This document shows, piece by piece, positions 33,474 through 42,851 of a stretch of 64,000 nt of DNA. Origin of the DNA: Actinacidiphila yeochonensis CN732 (GTDB lineage Bacteria > Actinomycetota > Actinomycetes > Streptomycetales > Streptomycetaceae); assembly GCF_000745345.1 (NCBI RefSeq), contig NZ_JQNR01000005.1, forward strand, positions 868,001-932,000. The letters run 5' to 3'. A program made the position numbers and the translations under genes. How positions within the stretch are numbered: position 1 is the stretch's first letter; each line of letters begins with the position of its first letter. Under the pieces are notes generated by a model. That model was not told the DNA's origin. It ran no database searches and worked only from the letters and a program-made list of their open reading frames with translations.

Positions 33474-35182
33474 GCACCGCCCGTCCCACCGACACCGCCG
33501 ACCCGGACCCGTCCGACACCGGAAGCACCGGAAGCACCGGAAGCACCGGAAGCACCGGAAGCACCGAACGCACCGAACGCACCGGACGGCTCTACGGGGT
33601 CGGACTCGGCCCCGGCGACCCCTCGTTGATGACCCTGCGCGCCGTGGAGGCCATCGCCGAGGCCGACGTCGTGGCGTACCACAGCGCCCGGCACGGACGG
33701 TCGATCGCCCGCTCCATCGCGGCCCGCCACATCCGGCCGGACCACGTCGAGGAGGCGCTGGTCTACCCGGTCACCACCGAGACCACCGACCACCCCGGCG
33801 GCTACCAGGGCGCGATGGACGAGTTCTACGAGCAGGCCGCCGCGCGGCTGGCCGCGCACCTGGACGCCGGGCGGACGGTCGCCGTGCTCGCCGAGGGCGA
33901 CCCGCTCTTCTACGGCTCCTACATGCACATGCACAAGCGGCTGGCGGACCGCTACCCGACGGAGGTCGTGCCCGGCGTGACCGCGATGGCCGCGGCGGCG
34001 GCCCGGCTCGGCACCCCGCTGGCCGAGGGCGACGAGGTGCTGACCGTCCTGCCCGGCACGCTCCCGGAGGAGGAGCTGGCCGCGCGGCTGGCCGCCACCG
34101 ACGCCGCCGTGGTGATGAAGCTCGGCCGCACCTTCCCCACCGTACGGCGGGCCCTGGAGCGCGCCGGCCGGCTCGACGAGGCCCACTACGTGGAACGGGC
34201 CACGATGCCGGGCGAGCGCACCGCCGACCTCGCGTCGGTCGACCCCGGCAGCGTCCCGTACTTCGCGGTGGCCCTGCTGCCCAGCCGGGCCGGGGCCCTG
34301 CTGCCCGGCCAGGATCGCGCGGGCCGCACGAACCCCGCTGACCCGATGGACGCTGCCGCTCCGGCGGACGGGTCCGCCGCGCCGGGCGAGGTGGTGGTGG
34401 TCGGCACCGGGCCGGCCGGGCCGCTGTGGCTGACGCCGGAGTCGCGGGGCGCGCTGGCCGCCGCCGACGACCTCGTCGGGTACGCCACCTACCTGGACCG
34501 GGTGCCGGTACGGCCGGGCCAGCGCCGGCACCGCACCGACAACCGGGTGGAGGCCGAACGTGCCGAGTTCGCCCTCGACCTGGCACGGCGCGGCCGCCGG
34601 GTCGCGGTCGTCTCCGGCGGCGACCCGGGCGTGTTCGCGATGGCCACGGCGGTGCTGGAGGCGTCCGCGCAGCCGGAGTACGACGACGTACCGGTGCGGG
34701 TGCTGCCCGGGGTGACCGCGGCGAACGCCGCCGCGGCCCGCGCGGGCGCCCCCCTCGGCCACGACTACGCGACGATCTCCCTCTCCGACCGGCTCAAGCC
34801 GTGGGAGGTCATCGCCGAACGGCTGCGGGCGGCGGCCACCGCTGACCTGGTGCTGGCCCTGTACAACCCGGGCTCACGCAGCCGCACCTGGCAGGTGGCC
34901 AGGGCGCGCGAGCTGCTGCTGGAGCTGCGCGCCCCCGAGACGCCGGTCGTCGTGGCCCGCGACATCGGCGGCCCGGACGAGCGGGTCCGCGTCGTGCCCC
35001 TCGTCGACCTCGACCCCGCCGAGGTCGACATGCGCACGCTCCTGATCGTCGGCTCCACCCAGACCCGTACGATCCCCCGCCCCGGCACCCACCCCCTCGC
35101 CTTCACCCCCCGCACCTACCCGGCGCCCACCGGCGAAAGCCCGCCAAGGGACGGAGCCGCCACCGCCCCGGACCCCGCCTGA
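33470..35182 (+). CDS. cobIJ: CobIJ fusion: precorrin-2 C20- and precorrin-3B C17-methyltransferase
   Basis: A 570-residue fusion of two SAM uroporphyrinogen-type methyltransferases. CobI, about 41-285: [52 protein letters not shown]. CobJ, about 305-545: [82 protein letters not shown]. The N-terminus has a Gly-Ser-Thr repeat from 9-bp units. Such CobIJ fusions are usual in actinobacteria. It performs the two methylations flanking CobG's step. Confidence 0.96.
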   Translation: MSTARPTDTADPDPSDTGSTGSTGSTGSTGSTERTERTGRLYGVGLGPGDPSLMTLRAVEAIAEADVVAYHSARHGRSIARSIAARHIRPDHVEEALVYPVTTETTDHPGGYQGAMDEFYEQAAARLAAHLDAGRTVAVLAEGDPLFYGSYMHMHKRLADRYPTEVVPGVTAMAAAAARLGTPLAEGDEVLTVLPGTLPEEELAARLAATDAAVVMKLGRTFPTVRRALERAGRLDEAHYVERATMPGERTADLASVDPGSVPYFAVALLPSRAGALLPGQDRAGRTNPADPMDAAAPADGSAAPGEVVVVGTGPAGPLWLTPESRGALAAADDLVGYATYLDRVPVRPGQRRHRTDNRVEAERAEFALDLARRGRRVAVVSGGDPGVFAMATAVLEASAQPEYDDVPVRVLPGVTAANAAAARAGAPLGHDYATISLSDRLKPWEVIAERLRAAATADLVLALYNPGSRSRTWQVARARELLLELRAPETPVVVARDIGGPDERVRVVPLVDLDPAEVDMRTLLIVGSTQTRTIPRPGTHPLAFTPRTYPAPTGESPPRDGAATAPDPA

Positions 35183-35310
35183 GGCCCGGGCCCACGGCTT
35201 CGCGGACGGTCCCCCAGCTCACTCCGGCGGGCGGGGGACCGGCAGCGTAGAGCCGCCGGCTCAAGAGGGCCTGCGGCTCAGGAGGGTCCGCACCTCGGAG
35301 GGCCGGCGGC

Positions 35311-36390
35311 TCAGGAGGGCTGGCGAGTCCCTTCGGCGGGTGCCGTGCGGGCGAACCAGGTGCGCGTCTCGTCAGCCGTCAGGACGCGGGTCAGCTCGGC
35401 GGTGCCCGGGAGGTGCGGGAAGAACCGGTCCGCGTTCCAACTGCGCTGGTACGCCGGTTCGTCGAGCACGAGGAGGCGGCGTCTCTCCACCACGGGGATG
35501 TCGTCGGGCAGCCCTTCGTTCCACAGGGGCGTGCCGTCCGGGGCGAGGAGTTCGAAGGCGCCGGTCGCGACGGTCTGGGTGCGCCCCCGGGCGGGCTCAG
35601 GGTCCGTGGCCAGGCGGACGCTCTCCGCCGACGGCGCCGTGCCGGGCAGGTGGCCGCCGCCGACGAGGACGTGGGCGAGCAGCGTGTGCAACTGGAAGTT
35701 GTCCCCGATGCCGCCGATGCGCACCTCGAACCCCGTTCCGCTGGGCCGGTGCAGTACGACCAGGGGCTCGTCGTCCAGCACCGCCAGCGCGTAGGCCAGG
35801 CACTTCAGGTCGTGCCGCCCCAGGGCCTCCACCTCCTGGCAGGCGGGAAGGAGCCCGGACGCGTGCCGACGGCGCACCTCGGCGCTGCGGCACAGCACGG
35901 CCAGCGCGGGCGGCTGCCACTCCTCGACCGAGCACCAGGCCAGTGCCAGCCGCGTGGCCTCGCGTTCGTCGCCGCCGAGGCGCGCCAGCAGCGCGTCGTC
36001 GATGATCTTCACGTCCGGCTCCGGCAGTTCGTCCTCGGCCCCGCCGGCGGCGGTCCAGCGGCGGGCGAGCTCCAGGGCGTCGACGAGGTCCCGGTGAACG
36101 CCGCCGAGGACCGGCTCGGCGCAGGCCACCGGATCGGCCCCGTGCTCGACGCAGAATCCGGCCGCCATCGCCAGCATCGGGCGCGGCCCGGTGGGCGGGA
36201 AGGCGGGGATCAGTGCCGCCAACCGGGGCCCTGCCTGGACGCGTTCGCCATCCGACGCCGACTGCACGACGTTCATCACGGCGGTGAAGGCGCGCCCGGT
36301 GCGGTCGCCGTCGCGGGCGGCGACCCCCTCCTCCAGTTCGGAGACGGCGGCGGCGAGCGCCGAGCCCTCCTGCTTCCTCTTGAAGATCAT
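35311..36390 (-). CDS. Hypothetical protein, 359 aa
   Basis: A soluble protein of unknown family inserted in the cobalamin locus. Features: helical first half (LALAWCSVEEWQPPALAVL, RHDLKCLAYALAVLDDEPLVVLHRP), then strand-rich part (GTGFEVRIGGIGDNFQLHTLLAHVLVGG, GAFELLAPDGTPLWNEGLPDDI) and a C-terminal WNADRFFPHLPGTAELTRVL. No signal peptide or cofactor motif. ATG 36390 with AAGG upstream; a GTG lies two codons earlier. No evidence for a link to B12 other than position. Confidence 0.8.
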   Translation of the reverse strand: MIFKRKQEGSALAAAVSELEEGVAARDGDRTGRAFTAVMNVVQSASDGERVQAGPRLAALIPAFPPTGPRPMLAMAAGFCVEHGADPVACAEPVLGGVHRDLVDALELARRWTAAGGAEDELPEPDVKIIDDALLARLGGDEREATRLALAWCSVEEWQPPALAVLCRSAEVRRRHASGLLPACQEVEALGRHDLKCLAYALAVLDDEPLVVLHRPSGTGFEVRIGGIGDNFQLHTLLAHVLVGGGHLPGTAPSAESVRLATDPEPARGRTQTVATGAFELLAPDGTPLWNEGLPDDIPVVERRRLLVLDEPAYQRSWNADRFFPHLPGTAELTRVLTADETRTWFARTAPAEGTRQPS

Positions 36391-36506
36391 CGGCACACCT
36401 TAGGGCCGAGGTCCGTCAGCCGTCACCGGGCATCGAACCCGGTGTGCCCGGTGTACCCGGTGTACCCGGGCGCGTAGTGCGCCCAGTCCGCCCGGTGCCC
36501 TGTCGT

Positions 36507-37289
36507 TCAGGCGTCGGTCGGAGGGCGTGGGTCGTGGAGCCGCTTCCGTACCCACTCCAGCGCCCCCGGCGCGTCCACCACCGAGGGGACACCCGGTGAC
36601 GGCACGGGCCGCCGTACGACGACCACGCGTACCCCCAGGGAGCGCGCCGCCGCCAGCTTCGGGGCCGTCGCACCGCCGCCGCTGTCCTTCGTGACCAGCA
36701 CGTCGATCCGGTGCGCCCGCAGCAGCTCCCGCTCGCCGTCGAGTGTGAACGGCCCCCGGTCCAGCAGCACCTCCAGCCGCGCCGGTACGGGCAGGCCGGG
36801 CGCCGGCGGGTCCACCGAGCGCAGCAGGAACCACAGCGGGTCGAGCCCGGCGAACGCCTCCACGCCGGTGCGCCCGGTCGTCAGGAACACCCGCGTGCCC
36901 AGGCCCGGCAGCACCCGGGCCGCGTCCGCCAGCGAGTCCACCCGGTGCCAGTCGTCCCCGGGCTCCTGGACCCACCCGGGGCGGCGCACCGCGAGCAGGG
37001 GAACATGGGCCTGCGCGGCAGCCTCCGCCGCGTTGCGGCTGATGGTCCCGGCGAAGGGGTGGGTGGCGTCGATGAGCAGGTGCACGGCGTTCTCGCGCAG
37101 CCACGCCGCCAGCCCCGCGCTGCCGCCGAAGCCGCCCACCCGCACCTCACCGGACGGCAGCCGGGGCGCGGCCACCCGCCCGGCGAGCGAGCTGGTCACC
37201 TTGAGCGAGGGCAGCCGCTCGGCCAGCAGCCCCGCGAGTTCGCGCCCCTCGGCCGTACCGCCGAGGATGAGCACGTGCACGGAAGCCAT
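36507..37289 (-). CDS. cobK: Precorrin-6A reductase CobK
   Basis: A 260-residue NADPH-dependent reductase of precorrin-6A: VHVLILGGTAEGRELAGLL, LLIDATHPFAGTISRNAAEAA, RVFLTTGRTGVEAFAGL and VLVTKDSGGGATAPKLAAAR are the CobK/CbiJ signatures. It starts only 17 bp from the divergent cbiD start. Confidence 0.96.
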   Translation of the reverse strand: MASVHVLILGGTAEGRELAGLLAERLPSLKVTSSLAGRVAAPRLPSGEVRVGGFGGSAGLAAWLRENAVHLLIDATHPFAGTISRNAAEAAAQAHVPLLAVRRPGWVQEPGDDWHRVDSLADAARVLPGLGTRVFLTTGRTGVEAFAGLDPLWFLLRSVDPPAPGLPVPARLEVLLDRGPFTLDGERELLRAHRIDVLVTKDSGGGATAPKLAAARSLGVRVVVVRRPVPSPGVPSVVDAPGALEWVRKRLHDPRPPTDA

Positions 37290-37306
37290 GGAAGCGCGGT
37301 CCCTTC

Positions 37307-38527
37307 ATGAGTGACAACGGAGGCGGAACCGGCCGCCCCGCGGCCGAGGGCGGCCGCAGCGCCCAACTCAAGCACACCGGTCTGCGCTCGGGCTGGACCA
37401 CCGGGGCCTGCGCGACCGCCGCCGCCACGGCCGCCTACACCGCCCTGCTGACCGGCGAGTTCCCCGATCCCGTGACGATCACCCTGCCGCGCGGCCACAC
37501 CCCGGCGTTCGCGCTGGCCGTGGAGAGGCTGACCGTCAGGGAGACGGCGAACGCGGAACCTGCGGACGGCGCCCCGGCCATCGACGGGCCCGGCGGCCCG
37601 TACGCGATGGCGGGCGTGGTCAAGGACGCCGGGGACGACCCGGACGTCACCCACGGCGCCCTGGTGCGGGCCACCGTCAGGGGCCTGCCAGCGGGCTCGG
37701 GCGTCGTCTTCCGGGCCGGACCGGGCGTCGGCACCGTGACCCTGCCGGGCCTCCCGCTGCCGGTCGGGGAGCCCGCGATCAACCCGGTACCCCGGCAGCT
37801 GATCCGCGATCACCTCGCCGAGGTGGCCGGCCGCCACGGCGGGAGCGGCGACGTCGAGGTTACCGTCTCCGTGGACGACGGCGAGGAGATCGCACGTTCC
37901 ACGTGGAACCCCCGGCTGGGCATCCTCGGCGGGCTGTCCATCCTCGGCACCACCGGCATCGTCGTGCCCTACTCGTGCTCGGCGTGGATCGACTCCATCC
38001 GGCGGGGCGTGGACGTGGCCCGCGCCGCCGGCCGCACCCACGTGGCGGGCTGCACCGGCTCCACCTCCGAGCGGACCGTGATCGCGGAGTACGGGCTGCC
38101 CATGGACGCCCTGCTCGACATGGGCGACTTCGCCGGGGCCGTGCTGAAGTACCTGCGCCGCCATCCCGTGGACCGGCTCACCATCTGCGGCGGCTTCGCC
38201 AAGCTCTCCAAGCTCGCCGCCGGCCACCTCGACCTGCACTCGGCCCGCTCCCAGGTCGACCCGGCCCACCTCGCCCGGCTGACCCGCGAGGCCGGAGGCG
38301 GCAGCGAGCTGGTGGCAGCGGTCACGGAGGCCAACACCGCGCTGGCCGCGCTCCAGCTCTCCGCCGCGGCCGGCGTGCCGCTCGGCAACCGGGTGGCCGA
38401 GGCCGCCCGCGACCAGGCCCTCGGCGTCCTGCGCGGCGCCCCCGTGACCGTGGACGTGATCTGCGTCGACCGGGCCGGGAACGTCGTCGGCCGCAGCAGA
38501 CCGGAAGCCTCCATTCCTGCTCCGTGA
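37307..38527 (+). CDS. cbiD: Cobalt-precorrin-5B C1-methyltransferase CbiD
   Basis: A 406-residue enzyme: GLRSGWTTGACATAAATAAY, GVGTVTLPGLPLPVGEPAINP, PRLGILGGLSILGTTGIVVPYS, HVAGCTGSTSERTVIAEYGLP and LTICGGFAKLSKLAAGHLDLH are CbiD signatures. CbiD is the C1 methylase first known from the anaerobic route; here it stands beside CobG and CobN and presumably replaces CobF. ATG 37307; GGAAGC-type weak ribosome-binding site. Divergent from cobK with 17 bp between start codons. Confidence 0.95.
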   Translation: MSDNGGGTGRPAAEGGRSAQLKHTGLRSGWTTGACATAAATAAYTALLTGEFPDPVTITLPRGHTPAFALAVERLTVRETANAEPADGAPAIDGPGGPYAMAGVVKDAGDDPDVTHGALVRATVRGLPAGSGVVFRAGPGVGTVTLPGLPLPVGEPAINPVPRQLIRDHLAEVAGRHGGSGDVEVTVSVDDGEEIARSTWNPRLGILGGLSILGTTGIVVPYSCSAWIDSIRRGVDVARAAGRTHVAGCTGSTSERTVIAEYGLPMDALLDMGDFAGAVLKYLRRHPVDRLTICGGFAKLSKLAAGHLDLHSARSQVDPAHLARLTREAGGGSELVAAVTEANTALAALQLSAAAGVPLGNRVAEAARDQALGVLRGAPVTVDVICVDRAGNVVGRSRPEASIPAP

Positions 38528-38607
38528 GCCACCGACTCCCCCTACGATCGGGCGTGTTGGACCCACCGGTGCGCAGGGGGCGCGCCGGACGACGAGGGGG
38601 GACCACC

Positions 38608-39021
38608 ATGTCCGCGATCTCCAGGCGCGCCGTGCTCGGCTACACGGGGACGGCTGCGGCCGGAACGATCCTCGCGGGGGCCGGCCAGGCACACGCCGCC
38701 GAACCCGCGCAGCAGCCGACGGCCACCCCGCAGGCCCAGACGCAGGCCCAGCCGGAGGCCCGGGCTCAGCAGGCCGACGCCTCGACCCCGGACTTCCCGC
38801 AGGGCACCCAGTTCTCCGGCGGGACGTACACGACCTTCCCCGGAGCCGACGACGGCACGTCGATGACCATCACCTTCTCCGTCCAGTGGGACATGGTGGC
38901 CCCTGGCACCCACGCGGTCACGCCCGCGGAGATCGCGCAGGCGCTGTCGCAGCTCGTGCAGTCCAAGGGCTGGCCGGCCATCACCTTCTACGGCGCGCCG
39001 GCCCCCGTCGCGGTGAACTGA
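38608..39021 (+). CDS. Small secreted (Tat-like) hypothetical protein
   Basis: A 137-residue protein with a twin-arginine-like leader SRRAVLGYTGTAAAGTILAGAGQAHA (cleavage after AHA), then a Gln/Ala linker (TPQAQTQAQPEARAQQ) and a mature part of ~85 residues: FSGGTYTTFPGADDGTSMTITF ... TPAEIAQALSQLVQSKGWPAITFYG. Family not recognised. ATG with GAGGGGGG upstream. It sits between cbiD and the convergent cobM, 80 bp after cbiD. Confidence 0.8.
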   Translation: MSAISRRAVLGYTGTAAAGTILAGAGQAHAAEPAQQPTATPQAQTQAQPEARAQQADASTPDFPQGTQFSGGTYTTFPGADDGTSMTITFSVQWDMVAPGTHAVTPAEIAQALSQLVQSKGWPAITFYGAPAPVAVN

Positions 39022-39029
39022 CGCCGCCT

Positions 39030-39109
39030 CCAGCACGGCCTGGCCCGGCTTCCAGCACCACCGGCACGGCTTTCAGCACCGCCGGCACGGCTTCCAGCAC
39101 GACCCTCGG
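39030..39109. repeat. 21-bp tandem repeat, about three copies
   Basis: Units beginning CCAGCAC/TCAGCAC and ending CGGCACGGCTT start at 39051 and 39072, with partial ones at 39030 and 39093. It fills the gap between the convergent secreted-protein and cobM genes. Confidence 0.75.
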
Positions 39110-39183
39110 GCCGGAACGGCAGGGCGGGCGCCGCCCACCGCTCCGGCCCGCTTCTGCCTTCGCTCCCGGCCCTGGCGCGGGTG

Positions 39184-39927
39184 TCAGTCGCGGCAGCGGG
39201 CCGACGAGTACAGGTGGCTGTCCGGGAAGGACTCGGCGGCCAGCGTGCGGCCGACGATGATCACCGCCGTGCGCCGCACCCCCGCGGCGTGCACCTGGCC
39301 GGCGATGTCGGCGAGGGTGCCGCGCAGCACCACCTCCTCGGGGCGGCTGGCGTAGGCGACGACCGCGGCCGGGCACTGCGGCCCGTAGTGCGGCAGCAAC
39401 TCCTCCACCACGCGGTCCACGTAGCCGGCCGCGAGGTGGAGCACCAGCAGCGCGCCGCTGCGGGCGAGCGAGGGCAGCTCCTCACCGGGCGGCATCGGCG
39501 TCGCCCGCTGCGCTATCCGGGTGAGGACGACGGTCTGGCCGACGGCCGGCACGGTCAGCTCCCGCCGCAGCGCCGCCGCCGCGGCGGCGAAGGCCGGCAC
39601 CCCCGGCACCACCTCGTACGGCACCCCGGCAGCGTCCAGGCGCCGCATCTGCTCGGCCACCGCGCTGAAGACCGACGGGTCGCCGGAGTGCAGCCGCGCC
39701 ACGTCGTGGCCGTCCCGGTGGGCGCCGACCAGGGCGGCGGTGATCTGGTCGAGGTCCATCCGCGCGGTGTCGACGAGTTCGGCGTCCGGCGGGCACTCGG
39801 CCAGCAGCTCGCGCGGCACCAGGCTGCCCGCGTACAGGCACACCCGGCACGCCGCCAGCAGCCGGGCACCGCGCACGGTGATCAGGTCGGGGGCGCCGGG
39901 CCCGGCTCCGATGAAGTACACGGTCAT
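39184..39927 (-). CDS. cobM: Precorrin-4 C11-methyltransferase CobM
   Basis: A 247-residue SAM methyltransferase: VYFIGAGPGAPDLITVRGARLL, LYAGSLVPRELL, RLHSGDPSVFSAVAEQMRRLD, PYEVVPGVPAFAAAAAALRREL, LTRIAQRATPMP. It methylates C11 of precorrin-4. ATG 39927 overlaps the cobL stop (ATGA), so cobL-cobM are one coupled unit transcribed leftward. Confidence 0.96.
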   Translation of the reverse strand: MTVYFIGAGPGAPDLITVRGARLLAACRVCLYAGSLVPRELLAECPPDAELVDTARMDLDQITAALVGAHRDGHDVARLHSGDPSVFSAVAEQMRRLDAAGVPYEVVPGVPAFAAAAAALRRELTVPAVGQTVVLTRIAQRATPMPPGEELPSLARSGALLVLHLAAGYVDRVVEELLPHYGPQCPAAVVAYASRPEEVVLRGTLADIAGQVHAAGVRRTAVIIVGRTLAAESFPDSHLYSSARCRD

Positions 39928-41273
39928 ACGCCGTCAGCCTCCTGCGTCGCGCGCGGATCGTGGTGGGGGTCGGGCCGAGGTGCGGTTCCGGAGGCTTCGG
40001 GCCCGCCGGGACCGCTCGGACCACCGGGCTCGTCGGGCTCTTCGGGCTCGTCGGGCTTGGTGACCGACCACTGGGTGACCGGCATGGCCTGCCGCCAGCC
40101 GGTGAAGCCGCCCACCGGCACCGCGTGCGCGACCGCGAGCCGCACCAGCTCCCCGCCGAGCCGCCGGTACCAGGCGCCCAGCAGCGCCTCGGACTCCAGG
40201 GTGACGGTGTTGGCGACCAGCCGGCCGCCAGGCGGCAGCGCGCCCCAGCAGGCGTCGAGCAGGCCGGGAACGGTCAGGCCGCCGCCGACGAACACCGCGT
40301 CGGGCACCGGAAGCCCGTCCAGCGCCTCGGGGGCCCGCCCGGTCACCACGCGCAGCCCGGGGACGCCGAGCCGCCGGGCGTTCTCCCCGATCCGGGCCGC
40401 CCGGACCGGGTCGCGCTCGACACTGACCGCCCGGCAGGACGGGTGGGCACGCATCCACTCCACGGCCACCGAGCCGGAGCCGCCGCCGACGTCCCACAGC
40501 AGCTCGCCGGGGGCGGGCGCGAGGACGGCCAGCGTGGCGGCCCGCACATGGCGCTTGGTCAGCTGGCCGTCGTGGTCGTAGGCGTCGTCGGGCAGGCCCG
40601 GCACCGCGCCCAGCCGCAGGGCGTCCCCGGCGCGGCGGCACTCCACGGCGACGACGGCGAGCGGATCTCCCGGCGGCTGGTCCCAGCCGTCGGCGGTGCC
40701 CTCGGCGCTCGTCCGCTCGGCCGGGCCGCCGAGCTGCTCCAGCACCCGCAGCCGGCTCGGGCCGAAGCCGCGGTCGCGCAGCAGCGCGGCCACCTCGGCG
40801 GGCCCGGCGGCGTCCGGGACGAGGACCAGAAGCCGGCGGCCGTCGTGCAGGGCGGCGGCCAGCCGGTCGGCGGGCCGGCCCACCAGCGACACGGTCCCGG
40901 TCTCCTCCGCCGGCCAGCCGAGCCGGGCGCAGGCGTAGGCGAGCGACGAGGGGTGCGGCAGCACGCGCAGCGCCCCGGGGCCCAACTCCTCGGCCAGCGC
41001 CCGGCCGATCCCGTAGCAGAACGGGTCCCCGCTGGCGAGCACGGCGACGCGGCGCCCGGCGTGCGCGGCCAGCAGCCCCGGCAGCGCGGAGCGCAGCGGC
41101 GACGGCCACGCCACCCGCTCCCCCGGGCACTCCGGCGGCAGGTAGCCGAGCTGTCGGCGCGCCCCGAGGAGCGTCTCGGCGGCGCGCAGCGCGGCCCGCG
41201 CCGGACCGGAGAGCCCCTCCCACCCGTCGGCGCCGATACCGACGACGGTCACGGGGGCGGGCCCGGCGGTCAC
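39924..41273 (-). CDS. cobL: Precorrin-6Y C5,15-methyltransferase (decarboxylating) CobL
   Basis: A 449-residue two-domain enzyme. CbiE-like part, 1-210: VTVVGIGADGWEGLSGPARAAL, VLASGDPFCYGIGRAL, LPHPSSLAYACARLGW. CbiT-like part, 230-425: TKRHVRAATLAVLAPAPGELLWDVGGGSGSVAVEW, VFVGGGLTVPGLLDACWGALPPGGRLVANTVTLE. It adds methyls at C5 and C15 and decarboxylates C12. GTG 41273 with GGAG six bases upstream is preferred over the long frame to 41621. A Glu/Pro/Gly-rich tail (EPEEPDEPGGPSG) is an addition outside the fold. Confidence 0.95.
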   Translation of the reverse strand: MTAGPAPVTVVGIGADGWEGLSGPARAALRAAETLLGARRQLGYLPPECPGERVAWPSPLRSALPGLLAAHAGRRVAVLASGDPFCYGIGRALAEELGPGALRVLPHPSSLAYACARLGWPAEETGTVSLVGRPADRLAAALHDGRRLLVLVPDAAGPAEVAALLRDRGFGPSRLRVLEQLGGPAERTSAEGTADGWDQPPGDPLAVVAVECRRAGDALRLGAVPGLPDDAYDHDGQLTKRHVRAATLAVLAPAPGELLWDVGGGSGSVAVEWMRAHPSCRAVSVERDPVRAARIGENARRLGVPGLRVVTGRAPEALDGLPVPDAVFVGGGLTVPGLLDACWGALPPGGRLVANTVTLESEALLGAWYRRLGGELVRLAVAHAVPVGGFTGWRQAMPVTQWSVTKPDEPEEPDEPGGPSGPGGPEASGTAPRPDPHHDPRATQEADGV

Positions 41274-41514
41274 GTGCGCTCCATCGTCATCTTGTCGTCT
41301 CGTCACATCGACCGGCTCGTACAGCTCGTACCGGACGGCGCCAACCGGCGGACCGGGCCGTGCCGTCCAGGAGACGCACCGGACGAGTGACCCGGTCAGC
41401 GTCCCGGTCACCATTCCGGTCAGCGCCCGGTCAGCGGTTCCAGCCCGTACGGGCCGAAGGCCGCACTCTACTGACCGGAGCCGCACGAACAGCTCCCCGG
41501 GTCCCGCCGGCAGC

Positions 41515-42084
41515 TCAGCCGCGGCCCACGGCGTAGCGCAGGTAGGCGAACTGGCCGCGCTGCTCCACGGAGGTGAGGGTGAGGACGGAGGAGGTGAGCC
41601 GGCGGGGCAGCAGCGGCGCACCGGCGCCGAGGGTCACCGGTGCCACGCCGAGGACGAGTTCGTCCAGCAGCCCCTGGTCGGCGAAGGCGCCGGCCAGCTC
41701 TCCACCGCCGACCAGCCAGATCCGCCGGTCGCCCGCGGCCTCGGCCATCGCCCGGTGCACCGGCGCGACGTCGCCGCGCACGAAGGTGATGTCGGCGCCC
41801 GGCACGGGCGGCAGGTCGTCGCGGTGGGTGAAGACCCAGCAGGGCACGTCGCCGTAGAAGGTCTGCCACTTCTCCGGGTGGGCGAGCAGGTCCTCGTGCT
41901 CCAGCAGCCACCGGTACGTGGTGGCGCCGCTCACGAACGCGCCGACGCCGGCGAAGAAGTCCGGGAACGGGTTGCCCGCCCCCTGCTCCCCGTGCTCCAC
42001 CTCGAACAGCCAGTCCAGGCCGTTCTCCTCGTCCGCGATCCATCCGTCGAGGGTGGTGGCCGTGTAGTACGTCGTCGTCGCCAT
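41515..42084 (-). CDS. Dihydrofolate-reductase-fold protein (RibD C-terminal type)
   Basis: A 189-residue protein of the RibD_C/DHFR-like family: TTTYYTATTLDGWIADEENGLDWL, FVSGATTYRWLLEHEDL, WQTFYGDVPCWVFTHRDDL, RRIWLVGGGELAGAFADQGLLDELVL and TLGAGAPLLPRRL. Members are NADPH reductases of uncertain substrate. ATG 42084. It follows the 241-bp gap after cobL, which shows no riboswitch. Confidence 0.93.
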   Translation of the reverse strand: MATTTYYTATTLDGWIADEENGLDWLFEVEHGEQGAGNPFPDFFAGVGAFVSGATTYRWLLEHEDLLAHPEKWQTFYGDVPCWVFTHRDDLPPVPGADITFVRGDVAPVHRAMAEAAGDRRIWLVGGGELAGAFADQGLLDELVLGVAPVTLGAGAPLLPRRLTSSVLTLTSVEQRGQFAYLRYAVGRG

Positions 42085-42257
42085 GGCACCGAACGTACCG
42101 GCGGCCACCGACATCGCACCCGGAGACGCCGGCGCCCCCCGCGAGAGGTCAGCGGGGGGCGGAGAGGTCGGGCGTCGCCGGCACCGGGCCCCGGGCCCCG
42201 GGACGGCGAAGGTCCGGGGGGCGAAGGTCCGGAGCAGCGAAGGTCCGGGAACGCCGA

Positions 42258-42296
42258 AAGGGGCCGCCGGCGAGGGGGGAAGGCCGACGGCCCCTT
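42258..42296 (-). terminator. Hairpin downstream of the first rodlin gene
   Basis: A 9-bp perfect stem AAGGGGCCG (42258-42266) with CGGCCCCTT (42288-42296). It is 21 bp past the rodlin stop. Confidence 0.65.
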
Positions 42297-42316
42297 GGTG
42301 CGGGGTCAGGCTGCGG

Positions 42317-42718
42317 TCAGCTGTTGGCAGCGCCGTTGCCGGAGAGCACCGGGATGTTGCTGAGGATGTGCGACAGCGGCTCGTCACCCTGGGCCTGGGT
42401 GGAGTTCTCGGCGCACTGCTGGTTCTGCGGCGAGGTCAGGACGTTGACGTCCTGGACGGTGATCGGGATCAGGCCGATCAGCGAGCCGACGTTGGCCTTG
42501 ACCGGAACGCCGAGGCAGGGCTTGTTCAGGGTGCCCTGGATCAGGCCGATCTGGGGGCTCTGGACGCCGCCGGTGACGGTGTTGCCGTACGCCTGCGTGG
42601 AGCCGTTGCCGTTCACCGTGGTGGTGCCCGTGTCGTTGCCGATGGCCATGGCCTGGGGGGCGGCGACAGCGGCGACGGACGCGGCGAGCGCGGCGCCGGC
42701 GAGCATCTTCTTGATCAT
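42317..42718 (-). CDS. rdl: Rodlin (RdlA/RdlB family), copy 1
   Basis: A 133-residue secreted protein: signal peptide 1-25 (MIKKMLAGAALAASVAAVAAPQAMA), then the rodlin body with GNDTGTTTVNGNGSTQAYGN, LIQGTLNKPCLGVPVKANVGSLIGLIPITVQDVNVLTSPQNQQCAENSTQAQGDEPLSHILSNIPVLSGNG (two Cys). Rodlins organise chaplin fibrils into the rodlet layer on aerial hyphae and spores. ATG 42718 starts MIKK; the extra Met upstream is not used. A second rodlin is at 44942. Confidence 0.95.
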   Translation of the reverse strand: MIKKMLAGAALAASVAAVAAPQAMAIGNDTGTTTVNGNGSTQAYGNTVTGGVQSPQIGLIQGTLNKPCLGVPVKANVGSLIGLIPITVQDVNVLTSPQNQQCAENSTQAQGDEPLSHILSNIPVLSGNGAANS

Positions 42719-42851
42719 TGGATGTCCCTTGTGTGGTACTTGGTGCACGGTTCTGGAAGATCCGGAACGATCTGGTCAACCGCTCCGGGGGAGTTTGGTT
42801 CCGGCCATTCACTCCGATGGAGGAGTACGGCCGGAGGGGCTGACGCGCAGG

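Noticed and set aside
41274-41514. A possible second cobalamin riboswitch upstream of cobL
   Set aside because: No GCCACTG B12-box or ordered core elements are found; only GC-rich sequence.
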